Positions 26,640 to 40,240 of a stretch of DNA of 64,000 nucleotides are shown piece by piece. The DNA is from Cinclus cinclus (Eukaryota; Chordata; Aves; Passeriformes; Cinclidae). The notes under the pieces were generated by a model. It was not told the DNA's origin and did no database searches. It saw only the letters and a program-made list of their open reading frames with translations. Where the stretch lies: the NCBI RefSeq assembly GCF_963662255.1, contig NC_085056.1:10172216-10236215 (forward strand), given 5' to 3'. The position numbers and the translations under genes are program-made. Within the stretch, counting starts at the first letter, position 1. Every line of letters begins with the position of its first letter.

Positions 26640-26800
26640 GAGCAGCAGTTTTACTGCCCTCCCCTAAGAAGAATAGTTTTATTTGTCTTCTACTTAATCT
26701 TTCTAAGCAGAGAGACTTGGCTAAGTGAAGTCAATACAAATCTTACCATTGACTTCAATAGGTTTTGAGTCGGTTCTTTAAGCCTTTAATATTTGTTACA
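26640..26800. repeat. Probable ancient sauropsid repeat with inverted arms
   Basis: TGAAGTCAAT (26726-26735) and ATTGACTTCA (26748-26757) form a perfect 10-bp inverted repeat with a 12-nt loop. The phrase 'accattgacttcaatagg' resembles a motif I associate with old dispersed repeats in bird, crocodile and turtle DNA. I cannot name the family, and the outer boundaries are guesses. Confidence 0.4.
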
Positions 26801-29800
26801 TTTTGACATGAGTATATTTGCACTCAAAAAGTGGCAAGCAAACCTGGATTTTTCCCTGTGTTATGTAGTGCTCATGTTACTGTGCTCTTAAGACATCCTA
26901 ACAATTATTCCTTCCTGTGCAAGGAGCATCCATATGATTTGTGTTTCTTTTCAGTACTTAAAACTAATCTTTGTTTTCTCAGGCTTTTAGGTGGGACACT
27001 TACCTTAATCCTCTTATGTTTGTATGCCTTGAAGTGATGGCGCTTTGTATGATTTAGGATTTCAAGAGCCTGACTTAGAATCTTGAGGTCAGATTGACCT
27101 TCTTTGTTGGGTGGTAATTTTTTTTTGCTACCACAATTGAGAGTAATTCTCAGAAGTTTTCAGCCCTAGTTTGCTTTCTTTTCCTCCCCCCACCCCCAAC
27201 ATGCGCACAATTATTTCTTTTTCATTTCCTTTTCTTGGCCTTATTATTTGCCCGTGATCTGAGGTTTTTCAGCAATTAAAAATAGCCATCCTTTCTTAAC
27301 ATCATCTTACTTGGAATCTTTATCCTTTTCCTTGTTAAGGACTAAAATTTCACTGTGCTAAGCAAGGACATAATATTTGCATTTTGTAATTCCTTAGTAT
27401 TGGGCTCTTGCTGTTTTGTTGCTTTCTTGAATTTGCTTTTAGTGCATAAATTTTTTCTTTCATTCAATCCTTTTAAGGAAAAATAGCATTTTCATTGGAA
27501 GTTAAGGAAGCAGAAGGCATTGATCATTTCCTAAATCAACTACAACATCATAATTTTTTTTGTGTGTGTTAGATTTGTGCAACTTCTTAGTTATGACTTT
27601 ACTCAAATTTTTACCTTTTGGCTGATTACGAGGTCTTAGGTTTTTATAATACCAGAATATAGTCAGCTAAGACAAATTGATTCAGACAGTTGTCACAGAA
27701 GTATTTAGCTAAAATTACTTCAAAAGTTTTACACTGCTTGACATTGCAGTGCTGTCTTTGAAGTGTGTACCCTGAAAATATTTGTTATTAACAATTCCAG
27801 ACAGGTGTTTCACCAAAGACATGTGAAGATGTGTAGAAGAGAAGATTAATATTTTGCAGTAGGTTTAGCCTCCGGAGGGAATATTTGTCTTACTCGTTTG
27901 GAATTCCACTTGTCACTTCACCAAAAGCTTTGTTCCCCATCAGGGTTTGTTCTGAACAAGTGAAATGAAACTGTATTTGGTCATAAGAATTAGCACAACA
28001 TACGCTTGGGTGATATTTAAGTAGCTGCTGTGAGATAATTGTAAGGCAATCTTTTGCTGGCTGTGGTTCTGCTTTTACGATACTTAAAGCAGGGGTACCT
28101 GATAGTCGTGTTGGGATTAAATGCATTTCAAGCACTGTAAGAAAGAGCCTACACTAATGCTGCTGTGGCTGTGGGAGCGATCCATCCCAGCTGCCAGAAA
28201 CCTTGGAGTCTGAAAGGGGTGGGACTGGTGATGTGACATCCAGGCTGGCTCTGGGGTGGGTCAGTGGCTGGGGACACCCTCTGCTCCCTGCTCGGTGTCC
28301 CCCAGCAGTGCTGAGGGTGGTGGCTGCAGGGGACTCACTGTCTGGGAGCATGCTGCTGTGCTGTAGAACAGAGTCAGGACCCTTAGCAGCTCTGGGCTGT
28401 GCTGGGGAGGGCAGGTGGGAGCCAGTCGTGGGCTCGTGGTGCTGCAGCGTGCAGCTGCAGAGAGGAATAAACCCACGTGCTGCTTGTCCACACTGCTGCA
28501 CCGTGGTGGGCTGAGGCTAACCTGACCAAGTTCCTGCCAGCCTTAGATAAGCATTTAAGGACACGGCTGAATCCCAGCCTTGCTACCTGATACTTTCTGT
28601 GATCACGAGCAAGGAAATTAGGATACTGGAAGGGAAATTATGAAATAAATCTATTTTAATTTGGACACCAATATAAGCTATTCTGGTAAATGGGTGTCAA
28701 ACAAATTGCTGCGTGCTTTTAGGAGGTCAAATTAAAAGTTAATTGAGTGTGAGCTAGCAGTCATAAAGGTGAGACAGGTTTGAATACCTGTCTTTTGGGT
28801 ACCTCCTTAAAATTTGAGTTTCCCGTGCAGAGGTGTTAGCCATGTGGGAACACTGCCCACTGATACCACATTTGCTGGTGATGGGAAGCACAGAGCTCAC
28901 AGGAGAGCTGCTGAGATCGACAGAAGCAGGGGTTTAGATTTTTCTCCCGAGCAAAATGTGTACCATTTAGAGGCGTTATTTAATTTCTGCCATGCCCTGC
29001 CGTGTGGGGGAGGATGTCCTCTGATTCCCATCGGTGAGCAGTCCTCATCCTCTCTCTCCTTCGACAGGCTTTGTGCTGGGTGAAGAGCCTGCTCCTGCAC
29101 GGGGACAAGGTGTGGCTGATGCGTCCCAGATAAACCCTCACACAAAAAGGCACTGTGTCACTGAATGGGATTCCAGTGTAGCTCTTTAATTTCATCTCTT
29201 GGAAATGTTTCTCCTCTTTCATCCAACTGCCTTTATCTTAACTTCTGATCTGAGGAAAGCAGCAGCCTTTCAAATTGAACAAACCGTGTTTCAAATAGGC
29301 TCTTCTGCTTGTGACAAGATGTACCTCATTTTCTCTGCAAGCCCTCAGCAAGGTCACACCTTTTTAATTTATTTTCTGTAAGAAAAATCTAGTTGCATGA
29401 TAGAACAAGGCCAGATCTAGCTAGAGGTCATTTCTTGAACTAGTCATAAAGTAGAATAGAATTAGAGCCATTTAATATCCCACAACTTTGCAACAATAGA
29501 TCTATTAAAATACAGATTTTGTATTTACAAATCAACATAAATAGCCGTTTAAAGTTGGGGCAAATTCAATTATAATAATGGGAATATTTTAGATTTTTCC
29601 CTGTTTTTGCTGTCAGAGTGACCTTTCTTTTCCTTTCTTCTTTTTTGTTTTTGTTTTGATATCTCCTAGACACAAAATCCCTAGTACAACCAGATAATGT
29701 CATAACGTGAATTAAGATTTTGTGTTTCTGAAATTAAATAACTGTTTCTTGTAGAAACACTCATTTTTTGTGCAAATATATATTTCATTAATATGTATTA

Positions 29801-32800
29801 ATACAGGATTAACACACATTTAATAGATTTGTTATTTGCTCAGCAGCAGGAAAGTACCAGTCTGGATGCCATCTGTATGTTGTCCTAGAAATTGGCACAG
29901 GTGTATTTCTGAAAGGCATTAGTTTCTGGCCTCATCCTTAGACACATTGCTTTTTTTGAGGAGCATGTATTCAACCAAAATTTCGCAGCCACTTTTTGTT
30001 AGATTGCCCATGTTTCCCAGAGAGCCATTTCCCATAAGACTCTTCCATACTCTCAAGTACCAGCTGTTGGTTTGCAGCATCAGCTTTCCATAGGCTGGCG
30101 TTGTTTCAATGAGCAGAGTATGGAAGCCAGAGACATTTTGCTGGCAGAGGTGCTGGGAACCCTTGCAGTGGTGATAGGCAGAGCTTAGGACCTGCTCAGG
30201 TTTGGGTATGGAAATGTCATGGGGCTGCCAGGGCTGTTGGGAGCTCTCCAAGTGCCCTCTCTGCTCAGGTTTTCTTCTCGTCAAGTCCATTATGTCAAAG
30301 GCCTATCGAAACTTCTTAGTTTTATATCACAGGTGCAACAGACCATAGCATCTCCTCCTAAGTGCTTCCAACCCGTTTGACTGACGTGTATGCTTCACTA
30401 TATGTCTGTGTGCCCAAAGTTTTGATGAAGAATATTGAAAAAGGCTATGTGTACATGTGATGTAGCTGGTTTTCTTAAAGACTTTTTTTTTTATATAATT
30501 GATAATGTCACGATTACACTGCGACCTAGTGCAGCTCAGTCATTCATTCTGGATAGGTGTTGAAGTATTCATGCACCACATTTGAATGCTGTGCAAAAGG
30601 GTGACCCAAATGCTCTGAAACTCAGGTAGGGATCAAAGGCATTCTTGAGCTCTGACAATACCGTGCTGTGTATGATGATTAACTTGCGTACCACTGTGCA
30701 GTTCTACCTTACTAAACTCCTCCTATATGGGTAAAATAATAGTGCTGATTGACATCACCGTATGAGCTGAGGATTATTTATTAATGGCTACTAACAGTTT
30801 TTGACCACTCAATAGATATCATTATTTCAGTTGAACATAACTCACATTTTGATTTGTTTGACTAAATTTACACTTACATGGAGGCTGCTTGGAAAAATTG
30901 CTATGGGCCCACAGTAATTTATCAGCATTCAGTCATACTTCAGGGCAAATGGAAGCTTTTTCTAATAAAATTTATGTATTAAAATAACATGGAGAATTTT
31001 TGAATTATGGGAAAAACGCTGAGAGTGTATGTTGAAATAACAAGCCCTCAAATATTAAAGGACTACAGAAAAGGAGATGGAACATTGCTGTTTTACCCAT
31101 TCAAAATTCAAGTGATATAGGGTATGTCTTCATATTTTCCTATAAACGTAGTTCTGTTCTTAACAGAGCATAATCAAAGATAAATTTGTTCTTGAGGTTT
31201 TAATTCTTCCACATGTGAGAAATCAGGCTTAAAATGAAGTGGCCAGAATGTCAACTAAGCAGAAGGAGTTTAATCTTTTTTTGTGAGACTAGGTTTTGTA
31301 TTTCAATTCCAGGTCAATAAGATTACTAATAAAATCTGTGGTCATCTTTCTTGGGATAGCCTAAGGGACTCCCACTGCCAGGCAAAGTGCAGTGACTTTG
31401 CAGGAATGTCACTGTGACTGGGCTCACATGAGCAGTCCAGCTGATCAAAATGAGGAGATTCACCTCTGAGGCTGAATAAGTAAAATTGCAGCTGCAAAAA
31501 AAGTCTTTGCAGAATTTTGGCATAGAGGAAATAACTACAGGATTCCACCACTGTTTCAGAACTTCAATTCAGAGTGCAATGGCATCAAGTTAGAGATGTT
31601 TGAAAAATGATTGTTTAAAAATCTGTCTCTAAAATACTTTTACCCTTCTCTTTCCAGAAAGAGCATGTTTTTATTCACTGTCTTCACTGCTTGAGCTTCT
31701 CACTCCATGCTTGTTCTACACATCAGATGTCTCTAGGTTGGTCTTTTTAGTAATCTGAAAGTCAAGTGGCTGCACAGGCGTTATTAGAGACAGATGATAT
31801 ATGATCCACTTTTTTATTATTTCTTACACTGAGACAAGACCATCTGTTGTCTTAAAACTGCCCACATTTCTTAAGAAATGTCTTTATAAATTACTGTATC
31901 GAGGAAAAGAGAAGATTCTTGCTGTGTACAGACTGACCCTTCTTGTTTAATGTAACATTAAAATATGTTCAATGCATCTTGAAAATATAAATTCAAAGTT
32001 ACCTGAAATGTGTTGAATGGTAGATGCTTCTTTTTTTATCTTTTAAAAAATAAGTGTGAAAATAACTTTAATGAAAAGCCCTCTAGAAAGGGGGTTGAAA
32101 AGGACATTATAAGTATAACTTAATTGGTTCAATGAAATTGTTTCACAGTATCCTGTACAGCTGGTAAAACTACCACGCATTTCTCTTGGTTAATAAAACT
32201 AGTGACATATTTATGATAGAAATAACAGTTGCACAGAGCAACAGTGGTATTAGGAATTCCTAATGGCCTCTTTAAACACAAATGTCTTGCTTGGGAACAA
32301 TGTCAGTTTTTATTTTTTTTAATCAGAAACTCTTCTTCCTTAAAACAGTGCTATTTGGAATTGCAAAAGATAGAATTATTTGTACAAGCTGCTCTATATT
32401 ATTTGGGTAGACTATGAAAAAAACATGAAAGCCTAAAAAAGATCAAAAGTTTGTTCATAACACCAGCTTATTTCTAGTGAAAAATTCTTTGACAGATCTC
32501 TGTCAACTGAAAATTGCTTTAGCCAAACTCATCCCCCTTTCTACAGTACTTTAGATATTATAGTCAGATTAATGACTGATGTATTTCATAATTTATTCCT
32601 GTTTCCTGGTAATGCAATATTTTGACACTGTAGTAATTGGTACTTGAATAATTGTTAGTAAGAGGTGGCATGAGAATATGGGCTATTTCTTCCAACAGAA
32701 ACTTCAATATTTTCCAACTTAATTCAGGATAAAGGAAGTTCAGGAAACTAAATGCTAACATTTACAGTATGTGCAGGAACAAACAACTTTTCATTGTAGG

Positions 32801-33758
32801 TACAAGGCAATAATAAAATAAGAATTACATGAGAGTAGCATTATTTACCTTGCTTAATATTATTTACCTTAAAATTGAGTCTGTAAGCAATGATAGAAGG
32901 CTTCCTTTACAGTCAAGCAATCAAAAGACTTACTTCCACAGGTTAAAATACTCCATTTCAGGTGTCTCAGACACATTACAGCTCAATTTTACAGAATCTT
33001 GTCTTTGTTGACTTGGCTGTCAGAGGGACTGGTAAGGCTAGTTGCTTAAATTTTAGATTACTAACATAACTGAGATTAATCCTATTTGCTATTTATGATG
33101 TAATAACAACAACATAGGTTAATTAATGTTTGTTATGATTAATTTGTTTGTTATGATGATCTGTGAAAAGCAGAAATAAAATGCAGGGAGGCTGTTCTGC
33201 AGAAAATGGCAGAAATAGGAGCACAGGCTAGAAAATTTTGTAATTACATAGATAAGAATAGAAAGGGTTTTGAAAGGGAAAAGAAAAAACATTGAACACG
33301 AATGGAGATAAGCTGTTGTGTTCTCAGATTTGTGTCCAACTTTAAATTTGCCAAATTTATGATGAGAGAGATTAATCATTTTGAAATGTATAGGAAAATT
33401 GCTTCAGGATCTCATTGTACCATCCAAAGGCAATGTCTTAGGCTAATAGAAGATGGCAGAGTTCATTGGGCTGGGCTAATTTTACCCTCAGAACATCTGT
33501 TGATTTCTGCTGGAAGTGGGATACTTGCTCCAAGACACCTGCACTGGGCATAGAGCAGGATGAGGAATGTTTGCTGTGGCCTTTCAAGTCCTGTGGAAGG
33601 ATTGTATGTAGGTTAACAGGTGAGTCTGAAGAAATCTGTGCTATAATATTGATCAAGGTAATTTACATTTCATGGACTTTTTCATAATACGAAGGGTAAG
33701 GTGGGTAGAATTGAAGTGTTAATAGATGAAGCCAAATAGTCTTGTGAATCCTAAATAT
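26801..33758. other. Noncoding DNA, no gene seen
   Basis: G+C-richer patches occur at about 28150-28510, 28830-29110 and 30040-30280. Each is open in more than one frame; the longest, 123 codons on the minus strand at 29919-30290, is not a protein I recognise. An 8-bp inverted repeat, AGACAGGT with ACCTGTCT, lies near 28770-28791. A 16-bp perfect palindrome, ATTAGGAATTCCTAAT, lies at 32249-32264. The remainder is AT-rich. Confidence 0.55.
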
Positions 33759-33783
33759 ACTAGTTGCAGGCCCTGCAACTAGT
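33759..33783. other. 25-bp palindrome, 12-bp arms
   Basis: ACTAGTTGCAGG (33759-33770), one C, then CCTGCAACTAGT (33772-33783) form a perfect inverted repeat. A further AACTAGTT follows at 33789-33796, so ACTAGT occurs three times in 38 bp. It could form a cruciform or bind a dimeric factor, or be the relic of an inverted duplication. No neighbouring gene explains it. Confidence 0.92.
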
Positions 33784-36739
33784 TTCAGAACTAGTTAATG
33801 CCACTGCCTAGAGAGTTTGGGTAGTCTTCATTACTGTCCCTCAAGAGTATGGGTTTGAGATAGGATCCAACTCAGACCTTGATTTCTAATCAATACCAGA
33901 CAATAGGAGCAACATCTCAGACTGATGCTGCTTATCTGAAGGGTGTCACTCATCGTGTATTTGTGATGTACATTGTAAGTATTGGTTTCCCCAGTGCAGT
34001 AAGAAGTCTTCTAAAAAATCAAGGTAATGAATCATGCAATTTCCTTGTTGCAGCCTGTATCACAACATATTGAAGTATATTTCTGTACATTCCCCTACAC
34101 CCCTTAAACAAAGTAACAGAACCTACATGGACATCCTACAGGACTCTTCCTGGTCATCATGATGGTTTTAACTGACCCAAAGAAAGAACTATTCTGGCTA
34201 TTAAGATAGTGTGGGAAATCCAGTAGTTATCATTTTTGCAAGGGTGGGGATTGGAAAATGAAGAACTACCCTGTGGTATTTCATCAATGTTTTATATAGT
34301 AACATATTTCACAAGAAAGTTGTATTTACTTAGGCAATTAAGAAGCAAACCTTCCTGTTCTGTATTTGGCATTCTGTCCTGGAACCAAACGCCCATGGCA
34401 AGTTATGGTCTGTTTTAAAATACAGAATGTAAATTGGAATAGAGTGCAGCACACACCTGCTCATCTCCAATCAGATAGGCAAGCAGTATGCAAACTGCAA
34501 GCAGCTGTAGTGAAGAAAAAAACAAATCAGGACATTCTCTACTTCCATACAGAGAAGGAACTAAAGCAAATAGAGGAAAGGCACAAAGGCCCTTGTATTT
34601 CATCCTTTTTCACACAGAAGACACCCTTTTCTCATTACAGTGGTTGTAAAAATAAGCATAGTAACTGATTCTCAGAGTCTGTGTGGCAGTGCTGGGACAC
34701 AGAGAGAGTTCACAATTTTAGGATCCTGGTCCATTTGCTGGTGCTTCCTGAAAGGTCATTTCTTTCAAAGTTCAGATAGTGAGAAGGATTGGTACTGTTT
34801 GATAATTACATTGTACAGAAAAACTTGAGTTTCTTGATAGCTTATTTCTTTGACGTGCAGGCATTGTGATTATTGCATTTTGGCTGTGATCCAGTCTTTT
34901 CATGCAGCTTTAGAACCACTGGAATTAAAGCTCCAAATTACCTATTTGTTATTGATGAAGAGACTCAGCTTCACCATTGCTTTCTTTGGAATGTTTATTC
35001 CTTTTCATGATGGTAAATGCTGTGCTCTGGTTGCAGCATTGGTGAATACTAAGCTCCAGTTGCTGCTTATTTAGTGAGTGCAAAGAAATGTTTATGTTCA
35101 TTGTTAATTCTAGATAATTATTGCTATTAGCTTGTTTCATGTGTTCTGCTGGCAGTTAGTACTCTAACAGACAGACACAGACATTCATACAAACAGTTAC
35201 TTGCCTGCCTTGTAAAATGAAAAGGGTTTTCCTCCCATTCTAGTATTATCTGTAGTCTATTGATTTATACATCTTAAAAAAACTTTATGCAACTGCTTTG
35301 CTTACTCATTTATTTAATGCAATACAGGCAGATGCCAAATCTGCTTTGCTAATTTTGGAGTTCTGCAGTTGTTTTATATAGCAAAATGTATAAATTTTTT
35401 TTGCAAGTTGTTCATTGTCAATAACATTTGCAGAAGAAACATCCATCCATGCAGTTTTCTTTAAATCACATTTATGCTCCCGAAATTTTTTTCTCACAGA
35501 AGTTATTCCAAATAAATACTTTGTTGTAACTGAACTGTGTGGGAAAACTGATGCTCTCCTGTTCTTTTCTCCAAGCAGTTGAAAGGTTTTGCAATGATAA
35601 TTTTGCTTACAGACTCCTTTGTTACATCCAGTAAAACACAACAGTCTGGGAGGGATCAGTGTACCAGGTTGCACCAGGTGCGAAAATGAAACCGTTGCAT
35701 TTCTTCAGGCATTCTGTATTTTACGTTGGTAATTAATCTCTACACATGTTAGTAAAGAGAATGAAATTACTTTGGCAGTGTTCAGTAAGAGCCAAACCTA
35801 CACCTCCAAATATTTCTTGTAATGCAGTGATGATCTATTGTCAAAGATCAGCCTGGGAGTGTTGTTCACCTGTGTGCTCTTGGGAGAAGTTTGTAACTCT
35901 TGGCACCCTTGTCTTCGCTTTGCTTGTAGAGCAGCACTTGCTTGGTCCTTGGTATGCACTCATCCCAGCTCCTCTGCTTCCCCACTGTGACCCTCTGCTG
36001 TGGATTGCAGCCATGCCTCTGCCACTACAGGTTAAATTCAATGGTTTTCATCATTTCTCCTTCCCAGCAAGCTCCAAACTGGCCTCCTTCTTGTTCCTTC
36101 ATCCAGAATTTATGAAACTCTTTCCAAAGCTAAATTCATTTATGTAGGCTTGTGCAATACACTTAGGCTGCTCCAGATGTGAGGTTAACTTTTAATTCAT
36201 TTCAAACATGCTACAACTAACACATACTTGTCTGAAGCTGTAGGAGCTGTTAACACTTTATGCCTTGAAAAACTCTCTAGGTTACTCCTGGAATCACAGC
36301 AGAAGTACAAGGGGCCCTACTCTATTCTGTCTCTCTGCCATTCCTCCCAAGCTAGGACAGAAGGTTTTGTCTTGATATTTATGTTGAAGACTAACAACTG
36401 ATTTGTAGTTCTGGCTGAAAAGACTTAATTTTTCATTGTGTTTTGGACATTGCTTAGTCAAGTATTTTGAAGTGAGTAAATGAAGGATGTGTTTGCTTAT
36501 TCTTTTTGAAGGGAAGGGATACAGGAGAAAAAAAATCTTTTTAAAAGATCGTAAATACTAGGACTTGACAGAAACATACACTCGTTAATGGTATTCCCTC
36601 TCCTTCTCTCTTGAACTCTGTCACAGATGGATCAAATGAGCAACATTATAAATACAGTCATGTTTCTTTAGTGGCATGGATCCTGAGGAACTCAAAAGTT
36701 CCTCTGAAGAAACAAGCGAGTAAAAGAACATAACCAATG
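33784..36739. other. Noncoding DNA, no gene seen
   Basis: Open frames of 122 codons on the minus strand (35306-35674) and 133 codons on the plus strand (35746-36147) encode nothing recognisable and lack supporting signals. No repeats were identified. Confidence 0.5.
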
Positions 36740-37560
36740 TTATAACAGGGTCACTCTAAAAATCCCCACAAAAACCCAAACCTGACATGTTTTATGCATT
36801 TAGTTATTGACTAAATTAATTTATTATTTCATTTCCAATTTAAATAAAATACCTAAATGCATAGCAATTCATGGTAAGCTGAGAAAGGCAAATAAAATGG
36901 ATTGATTAGTAAGAGGTGGGGTTTTTAAAATAAAGTTTGTTAAGGCAGGTCCAGTACAACTATGCAATATTAATTCATATTTCAGCAGTAAGCTCTCATT
37001 ACGTGGTGTAAGCTAATCTAGATCTTTCCATTGGCAGTTGTGAGGAGAAGGAGACAAGTAGTCAAGAACATGATCAATCAGCTGCAGCCCAGTTAAGTAC
37101 TTCACTGTAATTAAACTTGAACAGCATTAAAAATTACATGCAGTAATTGAAGAGAGGTGATTTCCAGTGTAGTACCTTTAGCTTGTTTGGTAAGTATGTA
37201 CTTTTATTAATATATAAATATTGCTTTTGGGCTTAATGCCCACATAGGAGTTGATATGCCGAGTAGGTCATTGGATCACTCAGTGGTGTAAATCTGCCCA
37301 GTTGCTGTGATTTCAGTGGTGATACATTAGTGCAGGATGGCTCGGGACCTTGCCAAGTCCATAAATATGAATGCCATTCTGTATGTTACACCAGCTGTGT
37401 AAATCCAGACTGTTAACATCATTACTGTGTATTTATCACTGCCAGACTAAGAAAGCTGTGAAGAAACAGTTATGGTTGAAAGCAGTTAATTAATTAGCTT
37501 AAAGGCAAGATTGTGGCTTGGCTTAATGCAGCTATGTAGGCAGGCACAGGCTGCAATGCA
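36740..37560. promoter_or_regulatory. Candidate conserved noncoding element
   Basis: A long AT-rich, microsatellite-free stretch with a dense homeodomain-type run TTAATTAATTAGC at about 37486-37498 and further TAAT cores near 36817. It may include an ancient repeat relic at 37283-37412 (separate entry). Enhancer identity is inferred from texture only. Confidence 0.27.
37283..37412. repeat. Possible ancient repeat with GGTGTAAA/TTACACC motifs
   Basis: GTGGTGTAAATCTG at 37283-37296 and GTTACACCAGCTGTGTAAAT at about 37384-37403 carry the same motif in opposite orientation, and the second is itself a small inverted repeat. Both resemble phrases common in old dispersed repeats of sauropsids. The family name is uncertain and the similarity is from memory. 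Confidence 0.33.
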
Positions 37561-37786
37561 CCTTTTTCCCTCTGTCCTTGCTGTCCTTGGGTGTCCCCAT
37601 GTTTACTTCATTGTGGCTATGAAATGTGAAAAAAATCTTGTAGTTCATGCTTATTAAAAAGAAGACATTTTTAAAATTAATTATTGCCTAAAATATGTAA
37701 GGGGAGCATGTATGTAGAGATATTTCCTCAGGAATCAATTTTTTTTTTTCAGACCAGTCATCAAAAATAACTTTTCTTACGTCTGT

Positions 37787-37807
37787 GGGCTGGGGGCAAG
37801 GGTAGGG
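37787..37807 (+). other. Canonical G-quadruplex motif
   Basis: Four G runs, at 37787-37789, 37792-37796, 37800-37802 and 37805-37807, are separated by loops of 2, 3 and 2 bases. This satisfies the usual rule of four runs of at least three G with loops of 1-7. It is the clearest case I found in the window. Confidence 0.8.
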
Positions 37808-38609
37808 AGGTGAATCCTGGAACACAAGATTTTGTGGGGAGTTATTGGGTTATATTCCCTGTCTAGAAAGTTCCTTAAAGATGGATAAGAAGGAGAAATT
37901 GGGTAGTATCTACCCAGGCACGGAAAGCTGAAGAGGCCACATTTCTGTTTTCTCACAAGTGGTATGGAGCTGAAGTGTCTGTGCAGCAGCTGAGGACAGC
38001 CACTCTTGTGACTGGAGCATCCACGTAGCTATCTAATTTTAGTTTCCCATATAAGCATTCAGTAAAATGTCAAAAAGTTTGGGTTGCTGTATTCCACTGG
38101 AATAGTTTTAGACATCTGGGCTAAAGGGCATCCATAAATGACTGCAGTGTTTTATGTATGTATCTCTTGCGTGGAACTAGCCTTTGAGCCCTACATGGAG
38201 GTTATGATTTCAGGCATCACAAATGGCCGCTTTGATATTATCTTCTGTCTGGAAATCCATGTTTCAGCACTAAGCGATCACATTTTGTATTAAAAAAAAA
38301 TAGCATTTTGCCACCAGAGTTAGGTTCAAAATGGCACCATCGGATGAGTGCTAAGGTTGTATCTTTGCCTGTCATACCAGATGTAACACTTGTCAAATAA
38401 CACAGATGACCCTTAAGTATCTTCCATGTATCTCGGGTCTAGAGGGCAGGTTAAAGCACTGAATATCTCTTCAGAAGAAGTATTTTCCACTTAATGTTTT
38501 TTACTGAACCCATCAACCTACTATCAGAACAACCTACAGACAGAACAAAAGGAAACCCCAGAAAAAGACGCTACTTCTGTTCTTTTTTTAAAAAATAAAT
38601 TCAAGACAC
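37808..38609. other. Noncoding DNA, no gene seen
   Basis: Mixed composition with no notable open frame and no recognised repeat. Confidence 0.5.
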
Positions 38610-39200
38610 ATGCTTTTGTCTTGGCAGGTTTATTTCAAGAGTAATACCATGCTGTCATTGTGCTTGCTATCCATTAAAAAAATAAAGGCAAATAAAGTGT
38701 CAGACAAAAGAGAAATGTTAATTAGGAAGTTCTATTTATATATATCATGTTTAACTTCTAGGGCTGCTAAATATTTTCAGACTGAAACAGACCCTGATCT
38801 TGCAGTATTATGGTGTCTGAATCACAAAATGAACAACAATCTGTTTACAAAGCACCCTTAATCATAGGCAAGCAGAGATCATATTGCTTTAGTATTTTTA
38901 TGAGGAAAGCAATTTAGACTTCATTATTATGATTATTTCCAATAGTAAATATAAGCTTTTCAGTATAACAAGGCTATTTCCCCCTTTGGTCATAAGTAAA
39001 TATTTTTCTTTTACAATATGTGTATTCACTTGCGGGGTCACAGAGGAGAAGAGAGGATGCTAAGCTACAAAGCAGCAATCTGAGCATTTGGCAGAAAACT
39101 ATCAATGCAGAGAATAATAATATCTAGCCCTAGGTATTTGTAAATTATACACAAGCAATTTACATATAATTTATGATTCTAAGTCTCATTTTATTACAAA
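38610..39200. promoter_or_regulatory. Candidate conserved noncoding element
   Basis: AT-rich, repeat-free DNA with an enhancer-like texture and several TTAAT cores, including AATTAGG near 38725. An 83-codon plus-strand frame at 38610-38861 is not recognisable. Low confidence. Confidence 0.2.
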
Positions 39201-40240
39201 ATTTTCAGTTGTGATTGTAGAAACAGCGCAGTTGCACTGGTGGGAGAAGGATATTTTGTGTCTCCATTTGAACTGCATTGCTGTGCAGTTTCCCCCCCTC
39301 CTCACCACAGCACAAGATAAATGTGTTTGCCTCAGCGGTGTTTCTCCTGTATGGGCAAGGGAGAGCCTCTCCTTGGGACCCTTTTATTGACATAACTTCA
39401 CAGTCTGCTTTTCCTGCTGGGATGTTCCTCTCCGGATTGGTCAGTGCTGCTCCTTCATTAGGAGATCACATTTGAATCGCATGTGTTTCCCCCCGCCCCT
39501 TCATTCCCAAAGGTCATGGAAGGGCAAAGGTGGGAACTGCACTGTACACAGGTATTTTTCAGAGCAGGTGTGCATGCACGGTTCTGTGTTCTAAGACCAG
39601 GAGTGGTGGCTGGCAGTGGGCAGGGGAGGAGCTGGAGGGACAGCCTGCTCCGCCTGCTCTCCTTCTGCCAGGTTTGGGAATCTTCAGGCCTTGCTGCTCA
39701 GCTTCAGTCATCCCTGCTCTTCGGCCTTTTATACTTTTACACTTAGAACTGCAATATTTTTAACTTTTACTCTAGTTGAGGAAGGGATGGAAATATCTGT
39801 AAAGATTGTCACAGGCAGCGTGAAGCCTTGAGGCAGTTCAGATTTGTTTGATTTTTGTCTTTCTCTGTTTGGTCACTGTCCTTTTCAGTTGCATTCTCTT
39901 CCATAGGCTATTTGTGTTCCTCTTTCACACATGCGAATAGAGCAACAAGTTTAAGGGGGTGGCACAGCTATGCCTGGAAGGTGTGTGCTGTTGACTGCTG
40001 TGCTTGGCGCTTGTTTGCTCCAGGGAGTGCCACCATCACCTGGACACACGATCTGCTGGTGTCCCTGAGCAGGAGCCCTGTGGCTGCCTCTGCTGACACT
40101 TCAGGGCTCTCAGGCCTTGCTGGAAGGAGTTGGGCAAATGTGGTTTGCTGAGGATAGTGACTCTGGGCTCCATGCTGTTCCTGAGGCCACGAATCTTTCT
40201 GGATTGTGCAGACAGCAATGATGCAAGGCCCTGGAAGGAT
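39201..40240. other. G+C-richer noncoding block
   Basis: From about 39240 the composition rises and stays higher until about 40620, with overlapping open frames in several phases and on both strands. None is a recognisable protein. The block leads directly into the minisatellite. Confidence 0.5.

Noticed and set aside
33580..33640. Exon-like stretch ending in AACAG|GTGAGT
   Set aside because: A donor consensus alone is common. No matching acceptor with a recognisable coding segment precedes it.
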